A program made the position numbers and the translations under genes. Positions 8,749 to 19,933 of a DNA stretch of 28,743 nucleotides are shown piece after piece. Each line of letters opens with the position of its first letter. The stretch's first letter is position 1. This stretch comes from Phoronis australis (taxonomy: Eukaryota > Phoronida > Phoronidae). Where the stretch lies: assembly GCA_002633005.1 (NCBI GenBank), contig NMRA01000031.1:1204572-1233314 (forward strand), given 5' to 3'. The notes beneath the pieces were generated by a model. The model did not search any database and was not told the DNA's origin. It was given only the letters and a program-made list of their open reading frames with translations.

Positions 8749-11696
8749 GCCAGTGCAGTCTACACGCGTGTATAAAGTTGTTTAAAGCTTTTTTGTTTTA
8801 GTTATTACATATGTAACGTTTGTGTTTTTGCTGTAATGTCCCCTGTGTTTGAAGCACTAAATACCTGGATCATATTCGGGAATTTTTGTTCTCTGTGTTA
8901 TTGTACGAATGTCTGACAGTGAGTTCATAAATATTGTTGTAACGATCGTGGACTATTTACGGGACTGTACTTGAAGCTGAAAATAATAGACTTTCGCTTT
9001 ATACTGAAGTTGACACGTGATAAAAATTTTTCATTGTGGGACATTTCTGTTTTCATGGGCTTTTTGAATTGCCGCACATGCTTTATATTTGACCAAATGC
9101 TTTAAATTTGACCAAATGTTACAGAATGGTTGCAAAAAGCCCTGTCAAAAGTAAAAAGGCATTTTCTAACTTTTTTGTTGAAAGTTTTTACAGAATGAAA
9201 TCTCTTTTGTCTGCCATATTGTGTTTGTAACTGAAGGGTGTATATCATCAGTGTCTCTCTAACATACTTCAAAGTACACAAATGCCGTGAAAAAGGACCG
9301 GTGAATAATGAATGGCCTGAGATCTGTTTTAATGAACTGTTGAAGGACAAACTTGATTGGAATCTTAGTACTGTCATTTATTATCGTTAATTGAATATTG
9401 GAAAGAATTTCGTTGACAGTTGTCATTTGGCGCTGACATTTGTTGTTGAAGGAGTGATGCGCGTTGTCCGTAGCATGCTCCGTTGTAACCCCTCCGTGTC
9501 TGAATCTCATCGCTTTGGTCAGCAAGATTCTGTATTCGCTGTAAGTGACTTTAGTTTAAAATGAATCTCCATAGAGAAGGGTTTGTGGCCAGCTACTTTC
9601 ACTGTCCCACTTCTTGCTAATTTAGAATGCTGTGTGTGTCCAATCCTGTGTGTTTCAAGTCTTCAACTCGTTTGATGTATGAGAGAAAAGTCCATGTGAG
9701 CATGAAATAGCTGTTCAGTGAAAGTGTGAATACCGTGCAGTCATTTGTCTATCAAATCTCTGTATTATTAGGATGTGTTTAGAAACTCAAAACATCTATC
9801 TTTTGTATACAGCATTCATTATAAATTGAACAATTTCGTTTGAATCAATTTATTCAATTTAATGTATTTATTGGTGCTTTAAAGGTTTTAGATCTTTTTG
9901 GATTTGTCTTGCTTGGTCGAGTCTTCCGCGCTCAATTGATTGTAAAGTAATATTTACATCTGAATTCTTTTAGGTTTATACTAGGTTATCCTAGTTATGG
10001 CCACTCTTTTGTTAAATAGGAAGACTTTTTATGCCTTGCATTTTGCCAGCTGATAGTGGATAGCGTAACTTTGTGTACTGCAGGCAAGACTGCGCCCACT
10101 TTGGACGTTCAAGATCTACGAGATGTATTTAACAAATAACGTTCTCATGTTTTCCACTGTTCTAGAAAACTAGAAGTTTTAGCTTGCCTGCTTTTATAAT
10201 TTGAATTGTTTTCACGAATGTAATATCATGTCACGACAAGACTACCTTTTAACAGATTGCGTAAAACGCCATATCCACAAGGGATTGTGGGATACTAGTC
10301 TAAAGCATCATAATTCAGTAGTTGTAGAACATTCAATCCACAGTGGTCGCTTTATGTAATAGCATTGCGAGCTCATTGAGGTATGAGTTGATGAAGTTTC
10401 TTCTTTCCAATAGAAACTGCCTGCCCACCAAATAGACAATCACCTGTGTGTCATTTGATTGATTTTGGGTTGGCACATGCACTTGTTTTTTGCAATCTGT
10501 TGCAAAGTCAATTGAAATACAAGTGTACCAATGTAATAGTCACTCTTGCTGTGAGCCTGGAGTATAAGCTCGCAATCTGGCTTTAAGGAATAATAATAAT
10601 ACTAATTTTGTATTTAGACGATTGTGCTGTGCATGAGAGACATCTAATGCGGTCTTTGGTACCCACGGCAGGTGAATAATTGACTTTTTAGACGGTACTT
10701 CTACCGCGGGCACCACTGAATCTCTGAGGCCTACACTTAGTCCTGCATGTGTGATGTACTACCAGCACCATTAGTGTTTATGTGTTCAGTCTCCAAGGCT
10801 ACATCTGTATAAGACTTGGTCTGTAGTCCTTGGTAATAACTGAGAGATTTAAAGGATATCAAACCCAGTTTTAGCCCATTAACAGATATTAAACGAGACT
10901 CTCCCGTTCAATTATCTGAAGCAAAATACTAGCTCTGTAACCCACGACAACTCTCAAAAGGTTGGAGCAAAATTTGAAAACTGTTTCCAAAGTCTGCTAA
11001 AAAGGGCAAACGTGACCTACGCTAGTTACAGGGCAACTGTAGGAAAGACCAAAAACCATAATATCCAACCTGTGACATAGGGAGTATGAGGTTTTAATTT
11101 AATCCTACTTTCATCACTCAAGTGGTATGCCAATAAGCATTAGGTGACAGAACAGTTGGTGAAGTCACCAAAACATGGTTCAGTATCCTTTAAAGAACCC
11201 ATAGACTTGACTGTTTATTCTGCTTATTAGAGTTCAGTCTATGGTGGTTTCAGTACATATATCAGGTGGGGGTTGAAGGCTGTGGTCTGGAATCAGTACC
11301 GAGTGAATGAGCCAAAGAGTTTATAGTTATTTGAGCTCAGCGTCTCTGAGTGGTTTGGGGAAGTTTGAAGAGCCATGATGGCACTGCCTTTGATGGAAAC
11401 TAGGTAGATTTATTTTTAGATACTGTGGATTTCTTACTAAAGTTACTGAACACATTTGTTTATATGAGATGTTTAAAGGAGTTTTAGGCTCTGTGCAATT
11501 ATGCTGGTTGCCTAGTAAATACTCCTTAGGGAAGATGGATAATGAACTATTTCCCAAGTAAGCTTTAGTATGGACTGTAGTTGTCCTATCTAACCAAGTC
11601 ATGTATCTCATTGCACTTAGCACAATTTTAGATATGTCTAGCTCCAGGTGAGTCAAGTAATGTTTAAATATTCATACTTTTTGTATCCTGTGGTAG

Positions 11697-11769
11697 CTTG
11701 GGCGGAGCAGCACTGACAAAAGTGGGGGGAATAGCTCCCCTAGCCCCCCCCCATGGTGCGCCGCCTATG
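11697..11769. mobile_element. Very short hAT-like foldback fragment
   Basis: GGGCGGAGCA near 11697 and the inverted CGCCGCCTATG near 11759-11769 enclose a G-rich then C-rich stretch (GTGGGGGGAATAGC and CTAGCCCCCCCC). The inward sequence CATAGGCGG is the same word that starts the element at about 12,521. The flanks GGTAGCTT and GGTAGTAG agree at five of eight positions. This may be a miniature or decayed copy of the same family. Confidence 0.3.
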
Positions 11770-11975
11770 GGTAGTAGTTGAGAAGGGTTTTTTATCCCCA
11801 CCTACTCTCACTAAATCAACTATTAACTCTGTTGCTCTGTTGTCATTTTTGATTGACAGTAACTTGACCAGTATTCATTTGAATGTGATTGTTGATGTGC
11901 TGTGCATGAGTCTTGCAATTTGTAACATGTTTATAACGGACTTCTTTGTTATCCCCTGTAAAGTATTTTGGACAC

Positions 11976-11981
11976 AATAAA
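11976..11981 (+). promoter_or_regulatory. LRP1: Candidate poly(A) signal AATAAA for LRP1
   Basis: First canonical AATAAA downstream of the LRP1 stop on the + strand, followed within about 40 bases by T- and TG-rich sequence. The distance from the stop (about 3.2 kb) makes the assignment uncertain. Confidence 0.3.
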
Positions 11982-12096
11982 ATGTGAAACTGTAACATTT
12001 AGTTCATGCTATGTTGTATTTATGATCGACATATGTCCCGAATAATAGATAAATGATACGTGCGTCGCAAGCTCGTTACCAGAGATTACCATTTCT

Positions 12097-12173
12097 CGCT
12101 GGTTCCCTGCGTGCCACTAGTATACGTGCGGCGGTAGCTGCGCTGGCTGGGCTGAGCACGCAGGGAACCAGCG
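12097..12173. repeat. Perfect 18-bp inverted repeat (hairpin-forming)
   Basis: CGCTGGTTCCCTGCGTGC at 12097-12114 pairs perfectly with 12156-12173, leaving a 41-base GC-rich loop. There are no mismatches in the arms, and pairing stops sharply outside (T opposite T). No flanking duplication or terminal motif identifies a transposon, and there is no open frame linking the arms to a gene. Confidence 0.9.
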
Positions 12174-12515
12174 TGTGTTGTATTTCTCCCGCTCCCAAAA
12201 CCTCACATAAATCTGTTTTGTGGTTAACCAATCACAGTTACCCAGTTGCATAGGCCTACTGATACAGCAGTCTGTAGTCCGTCAAGGGATGGGAAGCGGC
12301 CAAAGGTCAACACACGAACGAATGAACAAATATTTAAGGGGCAATTCTGTGTAGTGTACCCATGTGTTTCTTAGAATTTCAGGATTTGAACCAAACAAAA
12401 TTTGGAAGTCTGCCACCTGGTATCGTAAAGGATAAGAAACAAAACTTGGCCTTTTTTATATTATATAGTAGACTCGGAAATTGAAAAGAAGGGTGACCGA
12501 TGAAATTCAAAATGA
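12174..12515. other. Intergenic, nothing recognised
   Basis: No ORF, RNA gene or repeat structure that I can support. It holds a TAGGCCTA-like word near 12250 of the kind scattered through the window. Confidence 0.3.
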
Positions 12516-12523
12516 TAGCCCAT

Positions 12524-13451
12524 AGGCGGATTTAGGGGGGGGCGGGCCCCCCCTTGGCTGCTGCAAAAAAAATAAAACAGCAAGAGTGTAGGGAAATGTT
12601 GAGTTTATTAATTTACCCCGGTAATTAAAATTATACGGATGAAAAAAGATTTAAATATGTGCAGTTTTAGTGTTTGGGGGGAGAGCTCAGATCCAATTTC
12701 AAGTGTCAAATCCGGAACATGGCTAAGTGTAGGCTCTTCCGCGATATGCCAGGCGACCGGTAGTGGCGCTGCGCACTACGACTCCGTTTCCGTCGTCTGC
12801 TCCACTGTGCAATGAGGAAAATTTACTTCATTTTTTAAAGAAAATGGAACCTGAGTGACGATGAAAAAGCAGAAGTTGCTGGTAAGATGTGAATTTTAAT
12901 CGAAGCCTTAGTGCATCACTCAGAAACTCATTAATTCTCCCGTCATTATTGCCAACACGAAAAACGGATTTGGTCTTTTGGGCATTTGAAGACTATTTTA
13001 AATACAACAAATTTGTTAAGAACCGATTGCACAAAATATAAAACGTGTAATAAGCATTACAAAAGGGAGTAGGTTTCGCGCGCTAACGCTGTGGACCATA
13101 AACAAGTAGGCCTAGGTCTCTTAATTTAAAGTAATTAGTGAAATCGTGGTGGTGTAGTGGTAAAGCACGCGCGTCCAATCAGCCAGGTCGAGTCGTGATT
13201 TCGAGTCTGTGAAACTCGCAGTTTTTTCTGTGTGACACGTTCTCCGTCTTTTTTTTTTGCCTTTTTTCTTGGATAATACATGAGAAATCAAAGAAAATGT
13301 TTGATTTTTAGAGGAAAAAACAGAAAATTTTCCCCCTCCCGATCTCCCCCCATTCCGTGCTATGCGCATCTACAATCGTGGTTTGTGCAAATGCTTACAG
13401 CCGGACAAAATGTTGGCCCACCCCCCTTGTGATATCCTAGATCCGCCACTG
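12524..13451. mobile_element. hAT-like non-autonomous element with imperfect 8-bp target duplication
   Basis: The right end reads CTAGATCCGCCACTG, so inverted it begins CAGTGGCGGATCTAG, a familiar hAT terminus. The left end reads AGGCGGATTTAGGGGGG. The flanks TAGCCCAT (12516-12523) and TAGCCTAT (13452-13459) match at seven of eight positions, the duplication length hAT elements make. If the duplication is read this way the left terminus has lost about three bases of CAGT. No transposase was found. A tRNA-like segment lies inside. Confidence 0.65.
13146..13230 (+). repeat. tRNA-like Pol III head (SINE-like) nested in the hAT-like element
   Basis: TGGTGTAGTGGTAAAGC resembles a tRNA A box and D arm, and GATTTCGAGTCTG about 40 bases on resembles a B box (GGTTCGAnTCC). 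A run of six T follows at about 13,222, a possible Pol III terminator. The acceptor stem does not close properly, so this is not a functional tRNA gene; it looks like a tRNA-derived SINE head or a decayed tRNA pseudogene. Confidence 0.5.
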
Positions 13452-13703
13452 TAGCCTATGTATTTTAATTTGTGAATTTAGATTAGGTAATTTGTGTAGG
13501 ACAATTTCTAGGACGAAGTGTTGAAAGTCTGGTATAACATTAACGTTGATGGGAAATGTTAATGCAAATTCTCGGGTGGCCCATCTGAGATAGCTCTTCG
13601 CATCACTGAGAATTAAATTCGACGGAGATAAATCTTGAAACGGAACTTGGGTAGAAACCATGAAACACAGCAAACCGTTCAGGGAGTTAGGTATTGAAAG
13701 AAG

Positions 13704-13740
13704 CGTATCAGTAACTGGTCGCCGACCAGTTACTGATACG
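13704..13740. repeat. Perfect 37-bp palindrome
   Basis: CGTATCAGTAACTGGTCG (13704-13721), one C, then its exact inverse (13723-13740). Eighteen paired bases with a single central base form a near-continuous cruciform or snap-back sequence. Nothing around it marks a transposon end, and no copy of the arm was seen elsewhere in the window. Confidence 0.95.
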
Positions 13741-14104
13741 GTGGTCTCTGATGGTTTTGAGAATTGGGCTTTCTTTTAGTTCACTTTCAAAAACCAGATC
13801 AGCTAATAGCTGCTGAAGTGCGACAATGCCTAATTTTTACTCACCTCAAATCTCGTTTAGTGTCGCGGTATCGCGTACAGGCCCTTTATTTCCATTTCAA
13901 CTTTATTTACCAAATCGTAATTATGGGTGTGCGTGTGTGCGTGCGTTCGTGATCCCATATTTTTGTCACTGATCCGAACGTGGGGTTGTCCGCTCAATAT
14001 CTACCCTCGCTGGATTTTTTAGGGATGATTAGAACTGTTCATGCCACTTTTCAGTGTGCCCTTGGAGTCATGAGGCGTGGCCACTCGATATTTTTGAGGA
14101 AGGT

Positions 14105-14850
14105 CAGAGCGTTTCCGCAGGGTATCTGGAGAACCGATCAATGGATTTCAATGGAACTTGACACCGATGTAAATGAGGTCTAATGCACCGGTACCGTTTG
14201 ATTTTTGGTCGGATTTGACCACTGCAGCGGCCTTTGAGGAAACGCGTTTCCGGATGATATCTAAAGAACCGACCGAAGGATTTCAATAAAACTTAACACT
14301 GGGGTATGTAGCATCACTGCGCCGACAGCTTTAAATGTCCGGTCAGATTGTACTCAACCTGCATTATGTTGGGTGAGGGACGAAACTAATTCGTCCACTG
14401 CGTCCTCGTGGCCATTTTGTTCTCGACAATGGCTCTACAAGTCTTGTTTGGGTGAGGAACCATTCCGGATGATAACTAAAGAACCGATGAACGGATTTCA
14501 CTAAAAGTTGATACACTGAGCTAGACTTTTGTGATTTGTATGCGCCGGCACAAGTCGATTTCTGTGGGGAATCGACAATTGCAGCTCCTCTTAGCTGAGA
14601 GAAGAGCGTGCCATGGTGATCGAAAGAACCGATTAAAGGATTTCAATGAAACTTGATACGAAGGTATGTAATGTCAATGCGCCGGTAATTTTAAATGTTC
14701 GGACAGATTCCGCGACATGATTGCAGCACCTCCTAGTGGCCATTTTGGTATCGACAAGGAGCTTTCCGAGTATTGTTTAAGGGAAGAACATTTCCACATG
14801 ATAACTGGAGAACTGATAGATTTATTTCAATGAAACTTGACAAGCACCAG
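14105..14850. repeat. Degenerate satellite-like array sharing a GAACCGAT...GGATTTCAATGAAACTTGA core
   Basis: The core appears five times, beginning near 14117, 14254, 14470, 14618 and 14797, each preceded by a version of TTCCGGATGATAACTAA. After the core some copies share GGTATGTA, a word near ATGCGCCGG, and TTTAAATGT. A second shared block, GTGGCCATTTTG followed by TCGACAA, occurs near 14409 and 14736. Spacing between cores varies from about 137 to 216 bases, so units have gained and lost sequence. No long open frame runs through it. Confidence 0.7.
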
Positions 14851-16588
14851 TCGATTTTCGGGCGCAGCGCCTCTTACTGATCATTTTGATCTCTGAAAGT
14901 TTGTTTTCAGTCGTAATGTCACTTATTGTAAATCGCCTCCTGACACCCAGCAGACGGAGGACAACAAAAGATGTAGTGAATTTGGTATAACGTCCACTCG
15001 TTTTCTTAATGGACAAGTTGTTTATCTCATGAAAGCCTTAAAAATCTTTTATTTACCGGAAACTTCAATTGTTTGAAGGTATTAAGATACCACCAATTTT
15101 TGCCAAGTGCCGCACAAGCGCACATACCATGAGTGGTCAAATCCATGTTGTCGTATTTCATTAAACTTTTAAGCACCTGTAGACGCATTGCGATGCACTG
15201 TAGGCGAATTTGTTGCTGCAGCTAACGAATGGATTGTTGTACCTTACCTTAACCCCTAGAAACATATCGTGTGCAATGAACCGTGGGCGCATGTCAACGT
15301 CCCAGCGCCTTTACTCTTGCTTATTTAGTTATAGCCTCTCCTTTTTAGGTCTACCTCTCTATCCGTCGTGATCACAACAATAGACCGAATTCCTGTCCTG
15401 ATGATCACAATTGACATAGACTTTTGAACGGCTCCAACTATTATTGTGCAGCACCATAATGACAAATTCATTTTGTCTGTACCTCAATATGCACCCACTA
15501 AATTTAGCAAATAAGTTACTGTCAAAGCGACTACAGCGCTTGCCTTTTTTCAGACGGATTAAACTGTGCTGCGTCCCTTGTAGTGACCTTTTTATTTTAT
15601 ATATTACATGATACCTTGTTCTTGTTGAATTCAGTTCTGGAAAAGAGAAAATATTTATACTTCGGTTCAGAAATTAACACAGTTATAGTGTCCTAAATTC
15701 CCCGTGTTGTTTAGAACTACAAAAACTTATTTTGCTATTTAGCAAAGTTCTATGTATTTGTTCTTTTTATTCAGGTGTCCCCCAACTATTTTAGAACGAC
15801 ACCAACAACTACTACGACATCGTTCGTCTAATCTCGGTTCAAGATCAACAGTGCATGGAATTTTTAGTTGGTACTGTGGTGGACATGTGATGTGAAAGTT
15901 ATTATTGTGACTACGGCAATACCTCACAATGTGGCTGACTAGTGAAATTTTGTGTTTTCATTTTTGAATAAAAGATACGATACCTAAAAGATAACTGAAA
16001 ATTAGCACCAAATAAATGCGATACCATTTTAAAGGTGTATACCATAGCTACCGTCAGACAAATAATGTTTCTGAGAAGTTGTGGAGATTCAAAACAATAT
16101 TAGGTGCATTTGAAAATTCAAAAAAGACCAGTTTGGCAACTATTTTTTTCGAAATAGGTGAGATTTTACCGTACACTCCAGCTGATTAGCAAGCGCTTTT
16201 TACTCAAGGACTGACGCGTGAAGTGATCCAAACATGACTTGTAAACCAATTCATGAACTTTATTCTGCACTAAATACCCTTTGTTATGACCCATTCAGGT
16301 AACCCAGGCTAATCTATTCAAGTCGTTAATAAAGAAACACAACAAACAAATACCGACTTTTCAATTAAATGAAAGGTTGTGTAGTGTGTTGAACTATTCC
16401 ATTAGTTTATTGTTATTAGCCGAGGTCACGTGCTCTACATCGCTGGAGCAACTGGTGCGATAAAGATCTGTCTAGCTGCAACAACAAGCGTTCCACAGTC
16501 CCCGAAACTCTCGGACACTGAGATGGTCTAATCTACTGTTGTCGGATATCATGCCATTTCCCGCTTTAAGGTGAGTTAATCCCTCGTT
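14851..16588. other. Intergenic, no gene recognised
   Basis: AT-rich DNA. A 42-codon open frame ends at a TAA near 16530 shortly before a GTGAGT at 16571, but I find no supporting acceptor or homology. No RNA gene or clear repeat. Confidence 0.3.
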
Positions 16589-16984
16589 TTACCAAGCTTC
16601 TCTCAACCTCTGTCTCAGATAAAATTCTCCAAGCCTGTACGGGATACTGCTGTGAAAACTGAGGTGCTCGTCAACAGGAGGTTGGACTGATGAGTAGTAG
16701 GGATTACCTGTCTTGGCTTTGTAGTTACCTAGGGACTGATGGACTAGCGTCAAGCTTTCCACCCAGGCAGGAGATGTCGAGGGACTAATCTGTTCACCGC
16801 TACAAGGGTCACTGTCTGCAACAGGTCTTATGAGCTTAACCAGTGAAGGATATACTAATTGTTTACTCAAAGACTGACTCTGGACTGTAAAGAATATCAC
16901 CGAACCTCCATGCAGTTGGAAGATTATGTACTTTCCTCGGGGGGTTTTCCTGAGAAGCGCCAATTGCTTCGTCATAAACCCCAC
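16589..16984 (-). other. Unassigned 131-codon open frame
   Basis: Reads from an ATG on the minus strand to a stop just after REAW. The composition is mixed, with a moderately hydrophobic stretch (YIIFQLHGGSVIFFTV) but no domain, signal peptide or repeat that I recognise. I see no neighbouring exon to join it to. At this length in DNA of this base composition it could be chance; I rate it unlikely to be a gene. Confidence 0.15.
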
Positions 16985-18826
16985 CTGTGGCTCTCAAAAA
17001 TTCAACAGCCGGAACCTAACGGACGTTGTACAAACTGATGACCATCCAAGTAAGATGCGGACAGACATCATGGTCGAGAAGGGTTTTCCAGAACCACTGA
17101 GGTAGACACTGTGGACACGAGGGAGCCATACTCATTTCAAAGGTTATTCAGTTTGCGCGTGACCTTGCATGGGTAACTTGAACATTGTCAACAAACGTAT
17201 TTTTCAGAGCTGCGCAAGTGCAGCCCGCGAGTCCCGATAAAGCTGCGGACGTGAGTGCCTTAATGAACACGCACAGCAGGGATGGAGTTCAATAACGCTA
17301 GTACCTTGCGAGGAAATCTCGATCTCGCGAAATTCTGAGGTATTATGCCGCCTTGTATTTTCAATGAAAGCACGCGGTTTTGGCAAGATTTTTCTCGTCC
17401 CGAGACAGTTATTGAACTCTACCAAGGTCCTTGCGCCAGACTCTATTGGCCACTTAATTTACATCCGTTCTGCTTGGGAAGACATTTCGCTTGCGCAGTC
17501 AAATTCAGCAACCGATATTTCGAAGACGAAGAAAATGTAACAAACTTCAAAACAATTATGCTTGTACTGAAGACCGTAATCATCTATCTAAATAAAAGCA
17601 TAACGTGAAAAATAAGGGAATATACCGTGAGGTACTCGAAGACGAAAAATAGAAAATGATGGGTGAGAAAAATTGGTTATATTTTAAGAATTGATTGAAT
17701 GTAGATTTGATGAGGGTATTGATCAGAATTTGGAAAAGTCAAAAACTGATACGTGATTATTGCAAAATCAGAAATCACGGATAAGAAGCAAGGTCCAGTT
17801 AATTTAAGACGGGGAAAATGTTCTTTTTTGCTTAAAGAGGGGAGAAATTAAAAAAAAATATCTTTAAGAATAACGATGGTCAGTTGATATAATATCATGC
17901 TTGAGGTCAGAAATAAGTATTTATTGCTCCACCGTTTCCACAAATGATAAAATGGAGCCTCCAACAGTACAAATTATTCATACTAGATTAGTATTACGAA
18001 GGAAACTCTCCCCCATGATTTTGAGCAACTGGATGACTCCTTAACGGAGGGTGATTTTTTTAAGTTTTAGAAATTAAACCAATAAGTCTCCAGGAAATGA
18101 CGCGTGATAGCTTATGAGCTATATTAATGCTTCTGGTATGAAGTCAATAAACCTTTACTTAAAGCATTTGAATAAGTATATTTTTACTAGGGGAACTATC
18201 TACGTCACAAAGACAGGGAGCCTTACGAGTTCTGATACAACCTCCATCATGACTAATCTCTGGTTGTACACTGCATACAGTTGTTCTTAAAGCCCATCTA
18301 AATAATATGGAAAACTGACTTGCCGAAATCAAACAGCTGTTAAAGGGCGAATATAGGTTATAATGTACAAATCATCCAGGATACTATTTCATATACAAGT
18401 ATTACTCATGGTCAGATTCATATTCTATTTTAGACTTGTACTAAACGTATGATACGATAAAATGGTACTTTATTTTTCAAACACATTACACATAATGCTT
18501 TCAATTTTGGACAGGTTTTTACAAGTTGGGTGCAAATAATTTGAGCAGAGTGTTGTTAATAAAAGATTCACTAAAGATTATTTTCCGACAGAAAACGACG
18601 TGAGACATGGTGATTCCTTGTCGGGTCCAGTATTTTGCCTAACGTTTTAAGTTATGGCCAATTACATACGAAATAGCAATTTAGTTAAAGACATACATGT
18701 TGAGATACTAAAAGTAAAAATTCTCCAGTGTGCAGATGAAAACACTTTATCTACAAAATAAAAATTCGGGTATTAATTGTCTAAAATTATGAAAATATGT
18801 TGGGTTAGTATTTGTTCTACTGCTAA
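16985..18826. other. Intergenic; small inverted repeat in a CpG-rich patch
   Basis: About 17,150-17,500 is richer in CpG than its surroundings and holds a 12-bp inverted repeat (GAGTTCAATAAC near 17286 and GTTATTGAACTC near 17408). Two open frames of 73 and 87 codons on opposite strands overlap there, with no motif. The rest to 18,826 is AT-rich with nothing recognised. The patch could be a promoter or an old repeat. Confidence 0.3.
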
Positions 18827-18990
18827 TAGTCCAGTCATTCTAGGGCTCCAGAGGGCCCAACCTAGAAAAAATTGCAACAGAAGGTTTTTTTGCATAAATG
18901 GCATCTTCAAACATCCCTTGGTGTCAGAAAAAAAATCTACCGAAATCGGAGTGGCGGAAGTCGGTTTTTCAAGATGGCGGAAAAATGGCC
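18827..18990. repeat. Left terminal inverted repeat of the Academ-like element
   Basis: Pairs with 23625-23781. The outer 16 bases are identical. Both copies then carry GAAAAAATTGCAACAGAAGG, TTGCATAAAT, TCTACCG and GGTTTTTCAAGATGGCGGA. The unmatched parts lie between these blocks. Confidence 0.9.
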
Positions 18991-19335
18991 GACAAAACCG
19001 GTGATTACTGTTTTCTGGCATATTACTCTTATGAAACAGCTAAAAATAAAACAATAAAGTTTGTCATTGATTATATACTTTTCATAACAGGCATACCAAT
19101 CAAAAGATGCCAATTTTCCGTAACATAAAACCAATATGGCCGACAAAATGGCGGCCGAAAGGGCAATTTGGTACATGTTGCAAGATTTCTTTTCATATTT
19201 TGCCCTGAAAATGGCAAAAGTTTTATTCTTTTGTAAGTTAGACAATTTAAAATATCTGTACCTTACAATTGGTCACTGGTTTGCGAGAAAAAAATCAAGA
19301 TGGCTGGCAAAATGGCCGCCAAAATGGCTGCCAAT
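18973..19335. repeat. Left subterminal cluster of AAnATGGC words
   Basis: AAGATGGCGG, AAAATGGCC, AATATGGCC, AAAATGGCGGCC, AAGATGGCTGG, AAAATGGCCGCC and AAAATGGCTGCC all occur within about 360 bases. The core AAnATGGC is the inverse of GCCATnTT, the core recognised by the zinc-finger factor YY1. A function here, whether host-factor binding or transposase binding, is inference. Confidence 0.7.
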
Positions 19336-19933
19336 TCACAAACCCCAATTTACCGCATTTACTTTCTGCAAACTTTGTTTGTAACCTGATACGCATTTGC
19401 ACAAAAACAACTTACAATCTACAGTCAGGGTTAATGAGTTGACTGTTTCTATAATTTCTTTTTAAGATTTATATACTAAATGTGGAATTTTAATCACAAT
19501 TTAGATTATATAACATAAAAATTGGTGTGTTTTTCAGAAAAGGCTTTAGTTAAATTTTTATTATAAATTTCACAAACTCTATTATTTTTCTGTAAAATAT
19601 ATTCATTTGAGGTATCAAAAATAATATTTGTTAGAAAAACATGTTAATCTGGTGGAGTTATTAGCTTATTCATTATACAAACCCTTAATAAAATTGGGCT
19701 TGAAGTGGCTTCTTTCTCTGCTATTGGAGATATTATTAGTTGTTCCCAAGCATCGATTTCGTCTGCTGCTGGCATGTATTGAGAATTAGCTGCTGATTTC
19801 ACCTGAATTTGATGAAAAGCAAATAGGATTGTGTAACAAAAAGTTATTAATTACATTTTAATAGTTAGGACCCACAATTTGGTTAATATGCATGATTTTT
19901 ATAAATAAATTCAACTGATTTTAGAGGAAATTA

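Larger units (their letters stand above)
8749..11998 (+). other. Region downstream of LRP1 stop; possible long 3' UTR
   Basis: There is no coding region I can support here. The first AATAAA after the stop is at 11976-11981, followed by a TG-rich stretch; an ATTAAA lies at 10888-10893. The 3' UTR could therefore be about 3.2 kb, or end earlier at a weaker signal. Small repeats within it are a 19-bp tandem duplication (9080-9117) and a short AAT run (about 10589-10600). Open frames on either strand (for example the minus-strand frame at 11327-11656) have no recognisable motif. Confidence 0.35.

Noticed and set aside
11327-11656. 109-codon minus-strand frame downstream of LRP1
   Set aside because: No motif or domain recognised, and it lies in what may be the 3' UTR of the opposite-strand gene.
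13146-13230. Functional tRNA gene
   Set aside because: A- and B-box-like words are present but the acceptor stem does not close and the anticodon arm is not clear.
16589-16984. 131-codon minus-strand frame as a gene
   Set aside because: No recognisable domain, no partner exons and no conserved composition; kept only as an unassigned open frame.
17204-17608. Pair of divergent overlapping small genes in the CpG-rich patch
   Set aside because: Neither frame has a recognisable motif, and their overlap is around a short inverted repeat, which can create matching open frames on both strands.
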